A stretch of 64,000 nucleotides of DNA from Camellia lanceoleosa (GCA_025200525.1 CM045767.1:123182346-123246345); one strand, 5' to 3'; counted from the first letter of the stretch, positions 34,127-46,430 are shown. Numbers and translations: made by a program. Notes: generated by a model not told the origin, from the sequence alone.

Positions 34127-37100
34127 TGTAGACTTGCTCCCGGGAACTCTCCGATATCCGCGCTCACGAGGAGGCGCGTATCTCATTTTGTTCTGAGCTA
34201 CTACAGTTCGGACTCAATGTCACGGTTCTGAATCTAATCTCACAATGTGCGATGTGAGACTGATAAATCACCAAAGAGTCTAAATCCAGCAAATCATTTT
34301 GGAAAACAGATTTTTATAAAGAAATGCCAAACATAGACTGCTTTGCCAGATACAGAGTCGCCACCTAAATATTTTATTTTAAGAAAATTTAGGAAACCCT
34401 GATTCGTGCCTAAGGCCACGTGTCCGTCATCACCAAAATTGCCTCGGCTCGGGAACTTGGGTACGAGAAGGGAAGGTCATGCAATGAACACCCCCGCTTG
34501 CCCGATCAAAGATCGGTCTGTACTAAGCATGATATTTTGTTTTTGAAAACACATGTGCTCTTATTCCGATTAATTAGCTAATCTTACTACGTGATGTGCA
34601 CAGCATACAAGTATAGACTAGATCGCCTAAATTGGAACAAAACATTGCATATTTGTTTGTTTGAAAACGGTTTGAAGTTTGCTACTCGCAAGTATGCTAA
34701 ATCGAGGATTTCAATAAATTGTTCCAATCCAAGCAATCCAACCTTCACCCACAGGCATTCAGGCAGTTATATCACTTAAGTAGTTAGCCTCATGGCAAGT
34801 ATGCTATACATGGCAATCATTAACACACATGCAGTATGCTAAAGTGTAAACACTCACAGTGTACTCCGAGCCAAAATAGAGAACTAGTTAGAAATCAATG
34901 CATAATCTTAGTTCATGTTAAGATGGCTAATACAACATATGCGAAAATGAAACTAAGATAGGCTCGGCTATTCTAAAATGGCATGTGAAATGCAACAATT
35001 GATACATGTATTCAACTTGGTATCGAAATACAATGCAGTTAGTATGATGCGCCGAGCACGATGCAGGCAAGACAGATGGATGGATGCAAACATGCATAAC
35101 ATGAGGATGCTAATTGAAACATGACCTAAAACTAACCATCGTAAGCGGTTAAGTAAAAGAGAGAAAGACGTGGGGTTGAAAGACATTCACACACTCACGC
35201 ACACTTATTACAAAATTCGCCCTCTCGACGAAGGGTCCGAATGAATACGCTAAGCTAACCAACTAATCTAATAATCTAATTAGACTAATTATTACACAAC
35301 CAAATTGAATAATAAGCAAACTACTTACTAATTATTACAACACTTAATTAATTAACAAATTAACTAATTAAATTACAAATTGAAGCTAACTAACAAGTAA
35401 GCATTAAAATATGTAAACTAGGCTGTCTCAACTCTGCCTTGAAGAAGTTGAAGATGCATGCTCGGTTCCCGTCCCGAAAAGCTTTCCAAATGCTCTCTAG
35501 AGGCTCTGTTCGTTGGGTGTCCTTAAGAATTAACTACTGGATCTCACCAAAACAGTGCTGAGGAGTGCAACAGTGGCCTACTGGCCATGAGGAGTTGCTG
35601 CCGACCATCCTGCCGACCACAGATGCACACTGTCGGCCATCAACAATGCACTGCCGGCCAACAATAAGGGGGTGCCGGCCACTGGTGTGCTGTGACACCA
35701 AGCTGCAGCAGAGCACAAAATAGAGAAAATGGAGGGTCCCCAAGGGGTATGTACACACTATGTCACTCCATATCACTTCAAAACATCAATAGAATGGGCA
35801 TCATTGGATCCAAGACCATCAATCATGCATCTCGATGCATGATGGCCAAAGATCCAACATGTGCGAATTTCAATAAATGCATGACAAATAAGACACCAAG
35901 ACCATCTCCCTATCATGAGGAATCAAAGAAAATGAAGACTAAGGGAGATTGGCTCATTTCATCACTTCAAGTATGAAATGAACCAATCTTCCTCGCGTTC
36001 AATACGTCATCTGATCGAACGCAATGCAAAACATGCAAATAACATGACATGCAAACAACATGCTAATCATGGCATGAAATGCACTACTCTAACATGCAAG
36101 CTTTCATGCATAACATGTTAAGAGGCCAAGAGTACCAATGCTAGTGAGGAAGATAACACTATAAGCATGTATCACAATGCGCAAACATCCAAACCAACTT
36201 AAAATAGAGTTACACCATGCCCAAAATAGTGGCAAAACATGCCAAAATAGAAACTCAAAAGGGTATACAAACATGCATGCATATTAGCCCAAGCTTAAGG
36301 CACAAAACTCAACTCTCCGAAGGCATTGAAAGAGTGAAGCATGGAGTGTGATGACATGTGTTCCAGCACTGAAATGGCATGCAAAATGACTTGGAATCAT
36401 ACAAACAAACCATGTAATGCACGTTGAAAGGCCTAAGCATCAAAGCTAATGAAGTGTACTACACTAAGGGCATGCAAGACAATGCTCAAATGGCCAAACC
36501 AACCCCAAACAGACCCTATTCAGGACAAAATAGTAACAAAAATGGATTGAGATGATGGCTTGAAAGGCAAGAAAATGAGGCTCATGCAATAGCTCGCAAA
36601 TATGGCATAAAGGTACAGCTCCCAAAAGCACTTAAAGAGTGGAAAATATGGAAGTGCAACAACACTATATGCTCTGAGATATCATTCTAAATGATGCCAA
36701 AACATGCAAACATCACAAGTATAGCATGGTAGGGGCCTCAAAACTTAAGACTATTCAAAGCATTTGCACTACAGCTATACAAAACATGAGTCATATGACC
36801 ATAGCAACCCAAAAAAGAGTTATGGTAGACCTAAAAACTCACAAAAACAAGCTCACAACATGCCTCAAGAGTAAAGAGATACATGTTCATTGGATAGGCT
36901 AATAATACAAGCAAACAAAACAAGAAGAGACGGGATCACCCCCCCTCTGATTTTAGTCCTCAAAACCACATGTCTACCACTGAAAATGCACTGGATTTCA
37001 GTGGCTAAAAGGCCAAACAAAGACTAACTCAAAGACCTTAAGTCATGGCACAAAACAAGGCCAAACAAGGCACAGAATAGGGTAGAACACCCTTAACACC

Positions 37101-37935
37101 AAAAAGGTCTTAAACAATCATCAAAAGAACTTAAAAATAGAACTTTTTCAGTTGAAAGCAAAGCCTAAAACAATATGCAATGATGGCCAATATGTGATAC
37201 AAACAAAGGCTTAAAAGGGAAATAAACTCACCCTTGAAGCACAAGTTCGAAACCAGCAATCTCTGAGGCCAAAAACCAACTTTCAGAGCCCAAATAACAC
37301 TTCCAAGAACCTCAGCTCAAAGATGGTGGTGTGTCACTAAGTGTTCCTTTGCAGAAGTGAAGAGAAAACACACTTTGGGACACTATTCAATACAATATAG
37401 AGAGAGAAAGAGTAAGAAATACATAGAGAGAGATATATATATATCTTCTCCAAATATGCTCCACCTCTGTAAGGGCGGAGGAGCCTTTCCTTATATAGAA
37501 GGATGCAAAGCAAAGCTTGTTAAACAAGCTTAAAAAGGGCTTCATCCTTCCATACACGTGTATGGAGGAAGGATAAGTGAAAACCAACTGGCTCAAAAGA
37601 TCCGGAGTGAAATCTACTGAGACAAAGTGTTCTGCCGGACATCAGTTGTGGCCGACGGTGCCTCGTTGATGGCCGGCAGGCATCATCAATGGCAGGTAGG
37701 GACAAATGCATGGCCGGTAGTGGCAAAGGGTGGCCGGCAGTGCATCATGAGAAACATGCTGAAAGGACCAACATATGGTCCAAGAATAGGGTGGAAAGGA
37801 TGCAAGGTTTGAAAAGCTCAAACCTATGACGTTCCGCCGCGAAAATCAAGTACTCGACGAGCAATCGAACTTGTCGCTGGATGTACCTGCAAGCACAACC
37901 AAGTCTTGAGGACGATAAAAAATGGGGTGTCTACA
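34127..37935 (-). mobile_element. Giant solo LTR (TGTAGAC family), 3.8 kb, perfect TSD
   Basis: Plus-strand ends are TGTAGACTTGCTCCCGGG and ATGGGGTGTCTACA. Both sides carry CTATC (34122-34126 and 37936-37940), a perfect 5-bp duplication. Reverse-complemented, its 3' 500 bases match 14,380-14,875 and its overall plan matches the 10,575-14,875 unit. No internal coding or primer site was found. CCGGCC-rich phrases near 35,600-35,680 and 37,650-37,740 mirror those of its sister at 10,800-10,920 and 13,370-13,450. It is inserted in the 3' LTR of the 33.8-40.6-kb element. Confidence 0.85.
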
Positions 37936-39514
37936 CTATCCAACCCCTTCTCCATTTATACACATTGAGGAAGAGAAGGACAAGGCTAATTTGGTAGCTG
38001 TCACCCCCACCCATCTCAATGGGAAGGTGGTGCCACTCCCACTTCTCTCCAAAGTGGTCTCTAACCACCCCACTCTCTCTAAGGTGGGTTAGCCACTCAT
38101 ATGGGATGATAATAATATATCTAACAAATTACCCCTCCAACCCATGTGAGGTGATCCAGCGCACACACTGCTGCTAATCTTGTCACGCCAAAAAAAACCA
38201 ACAGAATCTTCATTTCCTCACTGAGACGTTGCATCCCCTGAAGTTAGAGATAATACACCAAAGATACAAGAGGAGGAGGGAATCCTACATCCTCAACTCA
38301 ACTCACACCACTCTCTAATTTAGAGAGAGCCTCTACTCCTATATCCCATGGATCTCTTCCACGCTTCATGTCTCGGATGTCTTCACTTGCTATGCTCGAA
38401 CTTACATAACCAAGATATCTGACACCCCCTGATTGGATGTCCTGCACCCCCTACTGAGATGCCCTTGACTGTCATTCATTATTTCGCAGGACCACTCATT
38501 GGAGTAATAGAAAACTCGTTGTTTATCTCATCAACATCCTCGGTCTTATTTGCTCGAAGCTTTTCCTCTAAACTATTAGCCTTTGCCCTTTGCACTTCTG
38601 AACAACCTCCTAGCGTTTCCACATACGCTTGTTGTCTGTGTCTTTACCTTTGCAATCCTTGATTTGCTATCCAATAGATTGATGGTTGACAGTAGCTCCA
38701 TCTGTCAAAGTATCGTCAGCTATGCAATTTCTTGCATAGTGCTCGCATCCATGGCTTCTGGTCTCCCTGCGTCGAGCTCGCTTGAGAGATCCGCATCAAC
38801 TCTATCCTCCGCTGCCATAGAACTAAAGAAACCACCATAGAAAAAAAAGACTTGCCACTCTTTGGCGTACACTCTTGCGTTTCATCCATCTTAATTTCTC
38901 TATCTAGAAGTTCCTGTGAACTTTCAACAACCCGTTGCTTCACACTCTTCTCGCGCCTCTGTACGACACTGTACCCTTGCACTGCTGCACATCTGCATTT
39001 GTGCTTTTGCGCTTGGTATGCTCCTCTGCAACTATTGTTCTAGCCGTCTACATACCATCAGTACCTACTCATATACGAGAGTCCAATAGCCACAAAGATT
39101 TCCTTGGGCTCAGATTGTTGCCAAATCATCTATCCGTCGATGAATGGACTTTTTGATTGAACCAGATCTCCCGATCAACTCCGGAGATAATTATCTCTGT
39201 AATCCTCTGATCGTCCCTAACCAATCATGATCTCCTTTGATTTGCCATTTGATCAAGCTGATCTTCTTTTGGTCTTCAATGATCTATCTCAATTTGTATT
39301 TGGTTGTCCAATCTGGTCAGAATCTGCCTATTCTGATCTTTTCAGTGAATCCGCAACGTTCCACAATATCCGACAACTTTCCTTCGACTATTGAAGATGA
39401 CAAACTACCATGTTTTGAAAATCTTTAAAAACCGTTCTGAATTTCACTATTCTGACCTCGTGGTTGCGTCCGGAACGGTCCATTTAGTTAGGACCAACCT
39501 TTGCTGCACTTCCG

Positions 39515-39765
39515 GGGACCTCATTGAAAAATATCCCCGAAATCTGGGGCAAAATTGCAAATTTCCCAAACAATAGGGGCTAAACTATAATTTCACAAAC
39601 TACAGGGGCCAAAATAAAAATTTCCAAAAATTCAGGGACCAAATTATAATTTTTGAAAACTTTAGGGACCAGATTGCAATTTACCAAAATTCCAGGGCCA
39701 ATATGAAATTTCTTGATAATTCTGGGCCATTCAGTAATTTTCAGAAACTCAAGGGAATTTCGTTA
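39515..39765. repeat. Degenerate 30-base tandem repeat, about 8 units
   Basis: Each unit is roughly AATT(T/A)CnnAAA-CTnnAGGG(G/A)CCA followed by an A/T-rich part (for example TCAGGGACCAAATTATAATT, then TTAGGGACCAGATTGCAATT). The minus strand reads TTTGGTCCCTGAATTTTTGG, a phrase common in plant repeat DNA. Confidence 0.7.
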
Positions 39766-39894
39766 TCAACAGAACATTCTGTTTGCTGACATCACCACGC
39801 GTCAGTCTTGCGTTACATTGATGTCACTGCTCCACTGACATCATCCACTGCGTCAGCGCTTCGTCATCCTCCACCCAAAAAAATAAATTTTGAG

Positions 39895-40200
39895 AATGCA
39901 ACCAAGGGGTTTCAAACCCCTGACCATGAACACCACAACGCCTTATCCACTAGAGCAAGGATCTTCTCCTTGCATTCCCTACTTCACTTCCTCCTTGCAA
40001 TGGTCAAAATTCATCTTAAAAGAATCTAATGGGTCAAATTACTTTATTAAAAATTAAAAAATAATTTTTTTGGAATGATCTACACCATTGAAGTCTCTTA
40101 AAATGAATCTTGACCATTGCAAGAAGGAAGTGAAGTAGGAAATGCAATGAGAGAATCTTTGCTCTATCCACTATGCCAGCGCCATGCCTTGTCTTGTATT
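39895..40200 (-). repeat. tRNA-like SINE remnant split by a MITE
   Basis: On the minus strand GTGGATAAGG resembles a Pol III A box (39941-39950), and GGTTTGAAACC at 39908-39918 matches the B box GGTTCGANNCC with one change. The spacing is tRNA-like. The GCGCTGGCATA that should precede the A box now lies at about 40,171-40,184, beyond the inserted MITE. A SINE head is the simplest reading; a degenerate tRNA gene is less likely. Confidence 0.5.
39953..40164. mobile_element. MULE-type foldback MITE (212 bp), 9-bp TSD
   Basis: Perfect 9-bp duplication TATCCACTA at 39944-39952 and 40165-40173. The ends GAGCAAGGATCTTCTCC and GAGCAAAGATTCTCTC are inverted repeats continuing for about 70 bases through CCTACTTCACTTCC and TTGCAATGGTCAA. 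A 9-bp duplication with long inverted repeats is typical of Mutator-like derivatives. Confidence 0.88.
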
Positions 40201-40588
40201 TTCCTTAATAAATATTGAAACACCACAGCTTTAGTGAACAGTGGTCATCTTTAACCTCTCGATACGTGTGTGGCACGTATTCGAGAGTGGTCATCACTCG
40301 CCATTTCAGGGGGCGTGTGAGAGCGCATCTAGTGTCCTCTGGGGCTCTTCTTTGCATTTTTGGACTCCTCTCGTCGAGATCTTGCTCCTGGTATGCTTGA
40401 AACCTGATTTCGAGTAACTTGATTTCTTGGCAGTTTCGAAAATCACACTGTTTTTGTTTCGAAACGAAACCGACGAGGCTCTGATACCACTTGTTGGGAT
40501 CGGGGATCCCGCCCAAGACCTTATAGAAATCATACCAAGCAGAAAAACACACCCATACAGAATGAGACACCATATTTAACGTGGTTCT

Positions 40589-41138
40589 AACTTGTTCAAC
40601 ATACATGTAGAATATTAGTGAAATAGACCATCCCTCACAATCATTTATTCTTCAATGAAGATCAATCCACTATTCTTATCATGCAGAGCATTCTTTACAA
40701 GGACAATATTCACACAAACACACACACAGATGTAAACGAAAAACAGAGACATGAATAACTATTTCCATTCAGAAATTGATGAGTTCTATGCATGAATTGT
40801 TTTGGAAATTTTATCCTGGCACCCTGGGGTTAACCACGCAGTCAAGGCGCAAAGTAGGGCAGAAGTAAGACATAAAGAAAACCTAAGAGAGAGAGAGAGA
40901 GAGCCGATGTATGCATCTGTTTTTAGCCCTTGTGGACTGCATACTTCATCGAGCACATGGGGATTTGCTAGTATGTCCTCGCCAGCTTTTGAACATTTTT
41001 TTTATGGCAGGCGGGCTTTGATGAAGTTGTTGCGGGCCTTGGTACGAGCTTGTTGAGTGGCTACGTTAGTGAAAGAGAGGTGAACTCCCACGATGAAGAG
41101 GGTGGCATCGGCGATGAAGCAGGCGACGGTTGCGGCCA
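40589..41138. other. Unassigned stretch between LTR element and hAT
   Basis: Contains a short (GA)n run at 40,889-40,903 and an open frame at 40,802-41,056 without recognised motif. It may be remnant retrotransposon DNA. No gene is called. Confidence 0.3.
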
Positions 41139-41146
41139 GTTAGTTG

Positions 41147-41563
41147 CATAATTCTAAATATACGTACCGGCCGATTCGTACCGGAAAATCATAGCACCGA
41201 TTCGGATACTCCCCGGTATACCGGTGAGAATGAAATTCACAGCCGTAGCGTCCGAGTCCCGGTACATAGCAGCGTGAATCCGATATATGGGCTGATACAG
41301 TCCAATACCCAATTGAATGTGCTCTGTTTGATCGAGCTTGATGAAGCAGTGCAGCGGTTTATGGTCTCTGTTTTTCTTGCTTCATCGCCTTGATGTGCTT
41401 CATCGTCTCTGTTTGATCGAGCTGTGCAGCGACGTAAATATAGTCTCTGTTTTTCTTCTTGATGTGCTCTGTTTCTGGCTTCTTTTTTTTTTCGTCGATC
41501 TAAAGCTGAAGTTGCCTGGGTTTGGCGGGATAATGCAACTTCCTGTCAACATTTTGAGTGAGA

Positions 41564-41598
<35 letters not shown>

Positions 41599-42149
41599 GG
41601 TTGTATTATGGTATGAAAGTCTGAGATTGAAGTGGATATACATGGAGGATTGGGAGTCTGAGATTGAGATGGATAAGAAGAGAGAGGTACTTGGGTACAT
41701 GGAGGTGCATGGATTTATGGTGGATTTGTAGATTCAAATATTTAAGGTTTTTTTTTTTTTTTTTTTTTTTTTTACACCTATACCTCTATTTATATTAATA
41801 TATCTAGATATATATATTTTTTTATTTTTTTCACAATACAAGAAAAAATAAATATTCAAATCAATTTTTTTATTAAAAGTTTAACATATGTCAAAAATAA
41901 ATACATATCATTTAGTTAAAAATGAATCAAAAATGTTCCTACATAACGAAATTTTGATTAAAATGTAACAAATTAAAGTTAAAAGAGTCAACAAAATGCA
42001 TAAAATTTAGTTTTAGAAGGATTGCTAATGATTTTTAAAATTTCATGGTCGCGACACCCGATTCCCGATACGTACCGGCCGATACTACCGATACCGATAC
42101 TCCGCGATCTATACCGTTACGTTAGCCGATACCGCGATTTAAAACTATG
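41147..42149. mobile_element. Non-autonomous hAT-like element (1.0 kb)
   Basis: The 8-bp flanks are GTTAGTTG (41139-41146) and GTTGGTTG (42150-42157), one mismatch. Ends CATAATTCTAAATA and, inverted, CATAGTTTTAAATC are short terminal repeats. Subterminal DNA is rich in CCGGTA/CCGATAC words at both ends in opposite orientation, as in hAT-type subterminal transposase sites. Inside are a (GA)n at 41,566-41,596 and a poly-T run. No transposase. Confidence 0.78.
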
Positions 42150-42157
42150 GTTGGTTG

Positions 42158-42807
42158 GGCGTTGGTGGCTAAGAAGACCACAGGACCATCTCCTTTTCCT
42201 TGTAGCTGTCATGGATCAGTGTTGAATTCTCTTAACAGAGACAAGTTCATGCAACGAACGAAGGTTTCAGGTGAAGCCTGTGCAGAACCATGAGTGCAAA
42301 CCCCAAACTGCCGAGCGAGAGAGCTTGTGTGTATGTCTCTATCTGTGTGTGATTAGCTCCCCCCTTTGATGCCGTGGTCTCCTTTTGTTTTTAGAGAGAG
42401 AGTCTGCATCATCCCCCAGCCCGTGTCTGTTGAGTGTCTATCAATGGTGATGTTGGGTGTCTTTTTTTTTTTAGAGAGAGAGAGAGGCCTTGTGTGTCTG
42501 GTTTTTCTTTTTCTCTTATTCTTCAATCTCCCCCTCAGTCTTGCTCTCCCCCCTGTTTTCAGTCTGCCGTGTGTGTGTTTTGCTTAGCCGTGTGTGCTGT
42601 GTGTGTTGTGAATGTGTGTGTGTATGCCTCGTGTCCGTGTGTGCATGGGTGGTGTGTGTGTTGTGTCATGCATGTGTGAGTGTGTGCTGGGTGTGTGTGT
42701 CTGCCCAGAGTGTCTTGCCCTTGTGCTTGGTGTGTATGTGCTGGGTCTGGTGTGTTGTGTAGTGTCTTTTTTATTTTTTATTGTTCTTCCCTGTCTGGTG
42801 TTTTGTG
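42158..42807. other. GT-rich low-complexity stretch
   Basis: From about 42,560 to 42,770 the sequence is dominated by TGTG and GTGC words, opening long Cys/Val-rich frames by composition only. It probably belongs to the minus-strand LTR that begins at 44287, because the TIR element at 42.8-43.7 kb separates the two. Confidence 0.35.
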
Positions 42808-43672
42808 CGTGTTGGATCCTCTAGAGTTTCTTCTCTAGAGTGATCTCCTAGAGTTAGATCCAATGGTTGATATTAAGGAATAGAAAATGACGTCATTTTG
42901 ATATTTAAAAAAAAAAAAAAACACAACAACAAACCTACGTTAGTCTCTGTCCTCTTCTTCTTTTTCTTGCCCCAAACAGTTAGATCCTAGAAGATGACCA
43001 AAAACTACAAAGAAATCCCGCAAGGCAAACCCACTTCTGTTTTGAATCAAAAGAAAATGAAGAAAATTAAATCAACACAAGCATCCTTCAATTTTTTCAA
43101 GTGCTCTTGCATTCTCTTCACAATCAAGACAAACCTATATAAATATATATCTCCATATGCATATATGTATATTTACAGACCCCATGTATATATATCTATA
43201 TGTATATTTACGGATTGAATAAAATGAAAATGGATTTTGATCAGTGAGATCTACATAAATAAAAAAAGAAGATTAAATCAACATAAGCATCATTCAGTTT
43301 TTTCAAGACAGAATCAAAGACGATGGAGATCGGCCGACATGGAGATCAACGATGGATCTGTGGTGTGTTGGACAGAAAATCTTCCAGATCGAAGACGAAG
43401 GCAGGGCCAAAAAGTCTTCTAGATCTCCGCGGCAGCGGCGGAGCCATGCCGGCGACGTCCTCCTCTTCTCTCCTTCTCTCAGCCCTTCTCTCTCTCTCTT
43501 TTCTCAGCCCTTCTATTTGTTTTGAAATCTGAATTTTTTTTTTTTTTTTCAAATTACACACTAAAGCGACGTCGTTTTGATGAGAGAAAATCCCAACCCT
43601 CCGATGGATCACTCTAAGAAACCACTCTAGGAGATTACTCTAGAGAAGAAACTCTAGAGAATCCTCACGCCC
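42808..43672. mobile_element. TIR transposon remnant with CTCTAGAG ends
   Basis: The left end GGATCCTCTAGAGTTTCTTC, continuing with CTCTAGAGTGATCTCCTAGAG, is mirrored at the right end (GAGGATTCTCTAGAGTTTCT on the minus strand). The arms are about 50-60 bases and self-complementary in parts. No clear target duplication and no transposase were found, so the superfamily is undetermined. Confidence 0.65.
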
Positions 43673-44287
43673 GAGGCAGCCCCTCTCCTTTCGTTCTAAA
43701 CCAATCTTTTCTCTTTATCCTTTCTACCAAATATTCTCTCCACCCACCAAAACATAATTAGCCTCATTCCCCCCACAAACATCATCATCTCTTGAGGGCC
43801 TTCTCCTATCTTTTTTTTATTTATTATTATCCTCTATCCCAGCAAACATTATCATCATATAATATATTCCCTCCCTTTTTTTTTTCCATTTTTTTTTTCA
43901 TATATAATAAACATACACATTAAATCCAAATTGAATCCAGCTGCCGACCTCTCTTTCTTTTCTCTCTCTTTTTTTTAAATATTATTTTCTCCTTTTTTTT
44001 TTATATATTTTGTTTTTTTATTAGTTTTTATTTCTAAAATACACCACCTCAAAATATGTACACACACATCAAATTATATAATAATATATAAAATTATCAA
44101 ATACTACATATTAATCAAATATTAGTAATATAAAATAATTTGGCCAAAATGGGTGCGGTTTAGGATTAAAGCTTCAATTTTATTTTTCGGATGAGAAATT
44201 CATAAAATAGTACATTCCAATTTTCATCAGCGGATATTCAAAAGAAAGCGCCCAAATCTTAGGACTGGTCAAAATAGGGTGTCTACA
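43673..44287 (-). repeat. Start of another TGTAGAC-family LTR, minus strand
   Basis: GTCTACA at 44281-44287 preceded by GGTCAAAATAGGGT gives, on the minus strand, TGTAGACACCCTATTTTGACC, very similar to the start of the LTR ending at 37935. The rest is T-rich and the opposite terminus was not located, so length is unknown. Confidence 0.55.
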
Positions 44288-46060
44288 GGCTGGTTCTATG
44301 AGAATTGAGAAGACTAAATTCTCTAGAGCAGTCATAAATTACCAGGCATTGTTCAGGGCCAAAATGAACACAGCCGTAAAAACCAAACTGTGTCTGCGAA
44401 TACATTATGTATAGTCTATTGTCTTGACTTACACAAACAGCTGAACAGTTCAAGGCATCGCGTCCACTGGTTAACCAGTAAGTCCGATAGGCTTTTACTA
44501 GAGGAGGTTCAAAGCCAAAAGCTACCTATCTCGATGTGGTATATATTCTCAATGTACTATTTCTTTGTTTGTATCTTGTTACATGTCCGTTATCGTGAAT
44601 TTCATTCATGTGGGGGAAAATGGCTTTGAAAAATCCTTATTTTTTACTAACTTTGAGCATTAATTAAGGTGAGACCCAAGGGTTATTTTTAACGTTTTTT
44701 ATTGGGTTCATGTTTAATGCCACGTAGTGAATAACATCGTGGATTTGGTGGCTCAAAACCATTTCTAGATGAATGAGAATTCAACGGGCATTTTCAAGTT
44801 CGTGGAAATGGATTTAGGTGGACTTTCTACATATTTGTGAAATGTGCGTGTCCCACATTGGAAAAGCTTAAGGTTTTCAATGGATATATAAACCTTAGCT
44901 TGGGATACTTAGGACGGGCCCAAAGGGGTACCCATGTTTGTGGAAGTGTGAGATTATGGGTAAAGTGGGCTAGGCCAATTAGACCCAAAACAAAAACAAC
45001 ACGTGCACGCGGGTGCGTGGTTTGAGGTTGGGTCTGACTTGTTTGGCCTAATACTTATCTTTTTGAGCCAAAAACATTTGCATTTTATTTATTTAATTTT
45101 AAATTTTGGTTTCAAAATTAATTAAATTGGTCCGTTTTTTTTTCTCACCTAAACAGGTTCATACCTGTTGAGTTCTAGGTTTTCTACCTGTTGAAATTCA
45201 AACCAAACCTATTGAATCTATCCGAACAGATTTTTATCTGTTTGGTACTTGTTCAGAAAAGCCACTTAGTTTTCTATAAATAGCCTACTTTCTAGCAATT
45301 CTTGGATCGAATTTTTTTCCAGAGCATTTTCTTTCTTCTTCTTCTTTTCGTCTTTCTGTTTCTGCATCTGTTCTGCATTTAAATTTATGAAGAAAAAAAG
45401 AGAGTCACAACAGAGTTTTGGTTTGTCAGACTTGATTTTGTAGTGCTGCAAATCAAGTGTTAGTCGTTGCATCCTGAGAAGGAGATGCCGATAAATCTCA
45501 AAGCACCGAAGTGAGGGCAAAATCTACTTTAAGGAGATTGTATCCAATACAAGCCTCAACTTATATTTTCTGTAAGCAATTAATTAAGAATTTAATTTAT
45601 ATAATTATTTTCTGAATTATTTTAGTTGTTTATTTTATTTTACATTTAATTTACACACACACCACTGGGAATAACAGAGCGTGGTAAAGGAAGAGGAAGA
45701 TGAGCGTTGGTAGCGAAGAGGGTAGTGTTAATGAAGAGGATGCGACGCAAAGGGTGAGAAGAAGAAGTTGTCGATAAAGAGGGTGGGTTTTTTCGTTCTG
45801 CTCAAGTTAAAAACAGAGAGTGAGAGAGAGATAGAAAGGGAATGTGGGGGGGCAGACGTGGGTAGGTGGGCAACCATGATTGATATATTTAGATAAGAAC
45901 CATCATTGATCTGAACCATTAATATAAATTTAGGATTTATCTCACCCGTTCAAACGAAATGTATCTCTGATACATTTTGATACATTTTCAAAAATTGTCC
46001 TATTTTATTATATAGATTATTTGCCACCTCATTAGAGGTGTAATTGGGGTGATAAAAAAA
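44288..46060. other. Retrotransposon-like promoter stretch and spacer
   Basis: Contains GTCCCACATTGGAAAA near 44,850 and a TATAAATAG at about 45,276 followed by a pyrimidine-rich leader, a combination often seen in plant LTRs. The unit borders and a partner LTR were not found. Open frames here are short and carry no motif. Confidence 0.35.
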
Positions 46061-46065
46061 TAAGA

Positions 46066-46430
46066 AATGTAGCAAAACTCTTTTGTACTCCCAATTTCAT
46101 CTCTAATGATATGGTCGACCATAATGTGAAGCAGACTCACTCTTCTCTTTCTTCTCATCTTTAGCCTCCCTAATTCTACATTATTGAGAGACCAAATTAG
46201 GGTGATCTTAGGATGATCAATTTCATGTCTAATGATAAAAAAACGGAAAATGTAGCAAAACTCTTTTGTGCTCCCAATTTCATCTCTAATGATATGTCCA
46301 CCACTATGTGAAGTAGTCTCATATTTCTCTCTTTCATTTTTAGCCTCCCTAATTCTACATTACAAAGAGACCAAAATTAGGGTAATCTTAGGATGATCTA
46401 TTATTGTCCCATTCAAAAAACAAAAAATTA
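46066..46430. repeat. Direct duplication with 182-base period
   Basis: AAATGTAGCAAAACTCTTTT at 46066 recurs at 46248; both are followed by CTCCCAATTTCATCTCTAAT and later AGCCTCCCTAATTCTACATT and TTAGGATGATC. Two copies differ by a few percent. The motif AGGTGTAATTGGGGTGAT upstream suggests an older MITE with an internal duplication. Confidence 0.75.

Larger units (their letters stand above)
38139..40477 (-). other. Internal region of the non-autonomous LTR element
   Basis: A minus-strand frame (38982-38716) reads VKQRVVESSQELLDREIKMD and looks helical and charged, possibly a degenerate gag-like piece, but no zinc knuckle or protease follows. Near the PBS a second minus frame (40606-40205) gives 133 codons without recognised motif. 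The middle holds a 30-base periodic repeat and a tRNA-like SINE remnant. Confidence 0.45.
33824..40588 (-). mobile_element. Non-autonomous LTR retrotransposon, minus strand
   Basis: On the minus strand, a truncated 5' LTR (40492-40588) is followed by a perfect primer-binding site at 40478-40489 (GCTCTGATACCA on the plus strand), about 2.35 kb of internal DNA, a polypurine tract at 38127-38138 and a 3' LTR (33824-38126). The LTR pieces share CGGGGATCC, AGACCTTATAGAAATCATACC-like words and TTTAACGTGGTTC. No RT, integrase or protease motif is seen in the internal region, so it depended on another element. The 3' LTR holds the nested solo LTR at 34127-37935. Its 5' LTR is cut at 40588, so no target duplication is available. 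Confidence 0.75.

Noticed and set aside
39515..39765. CRISPR-like array (regular 30-base repeats)
   Set aside because: Eukaryotic context; the units are degenerate throughout with no repeat/spacer distinction.
39895..39960. A functional tRNA gene
   Set aside because: The A-box side is split by a MITE, the B box has a substitution, and an acceptor stem cannot be formed from the adjacent sequence.
42434..42824. Cys/Val-rich overlapping ORFs that look like small secreted proteins
   Set aside because: Produced by TGTG low-complexity DNA in several frames at once.
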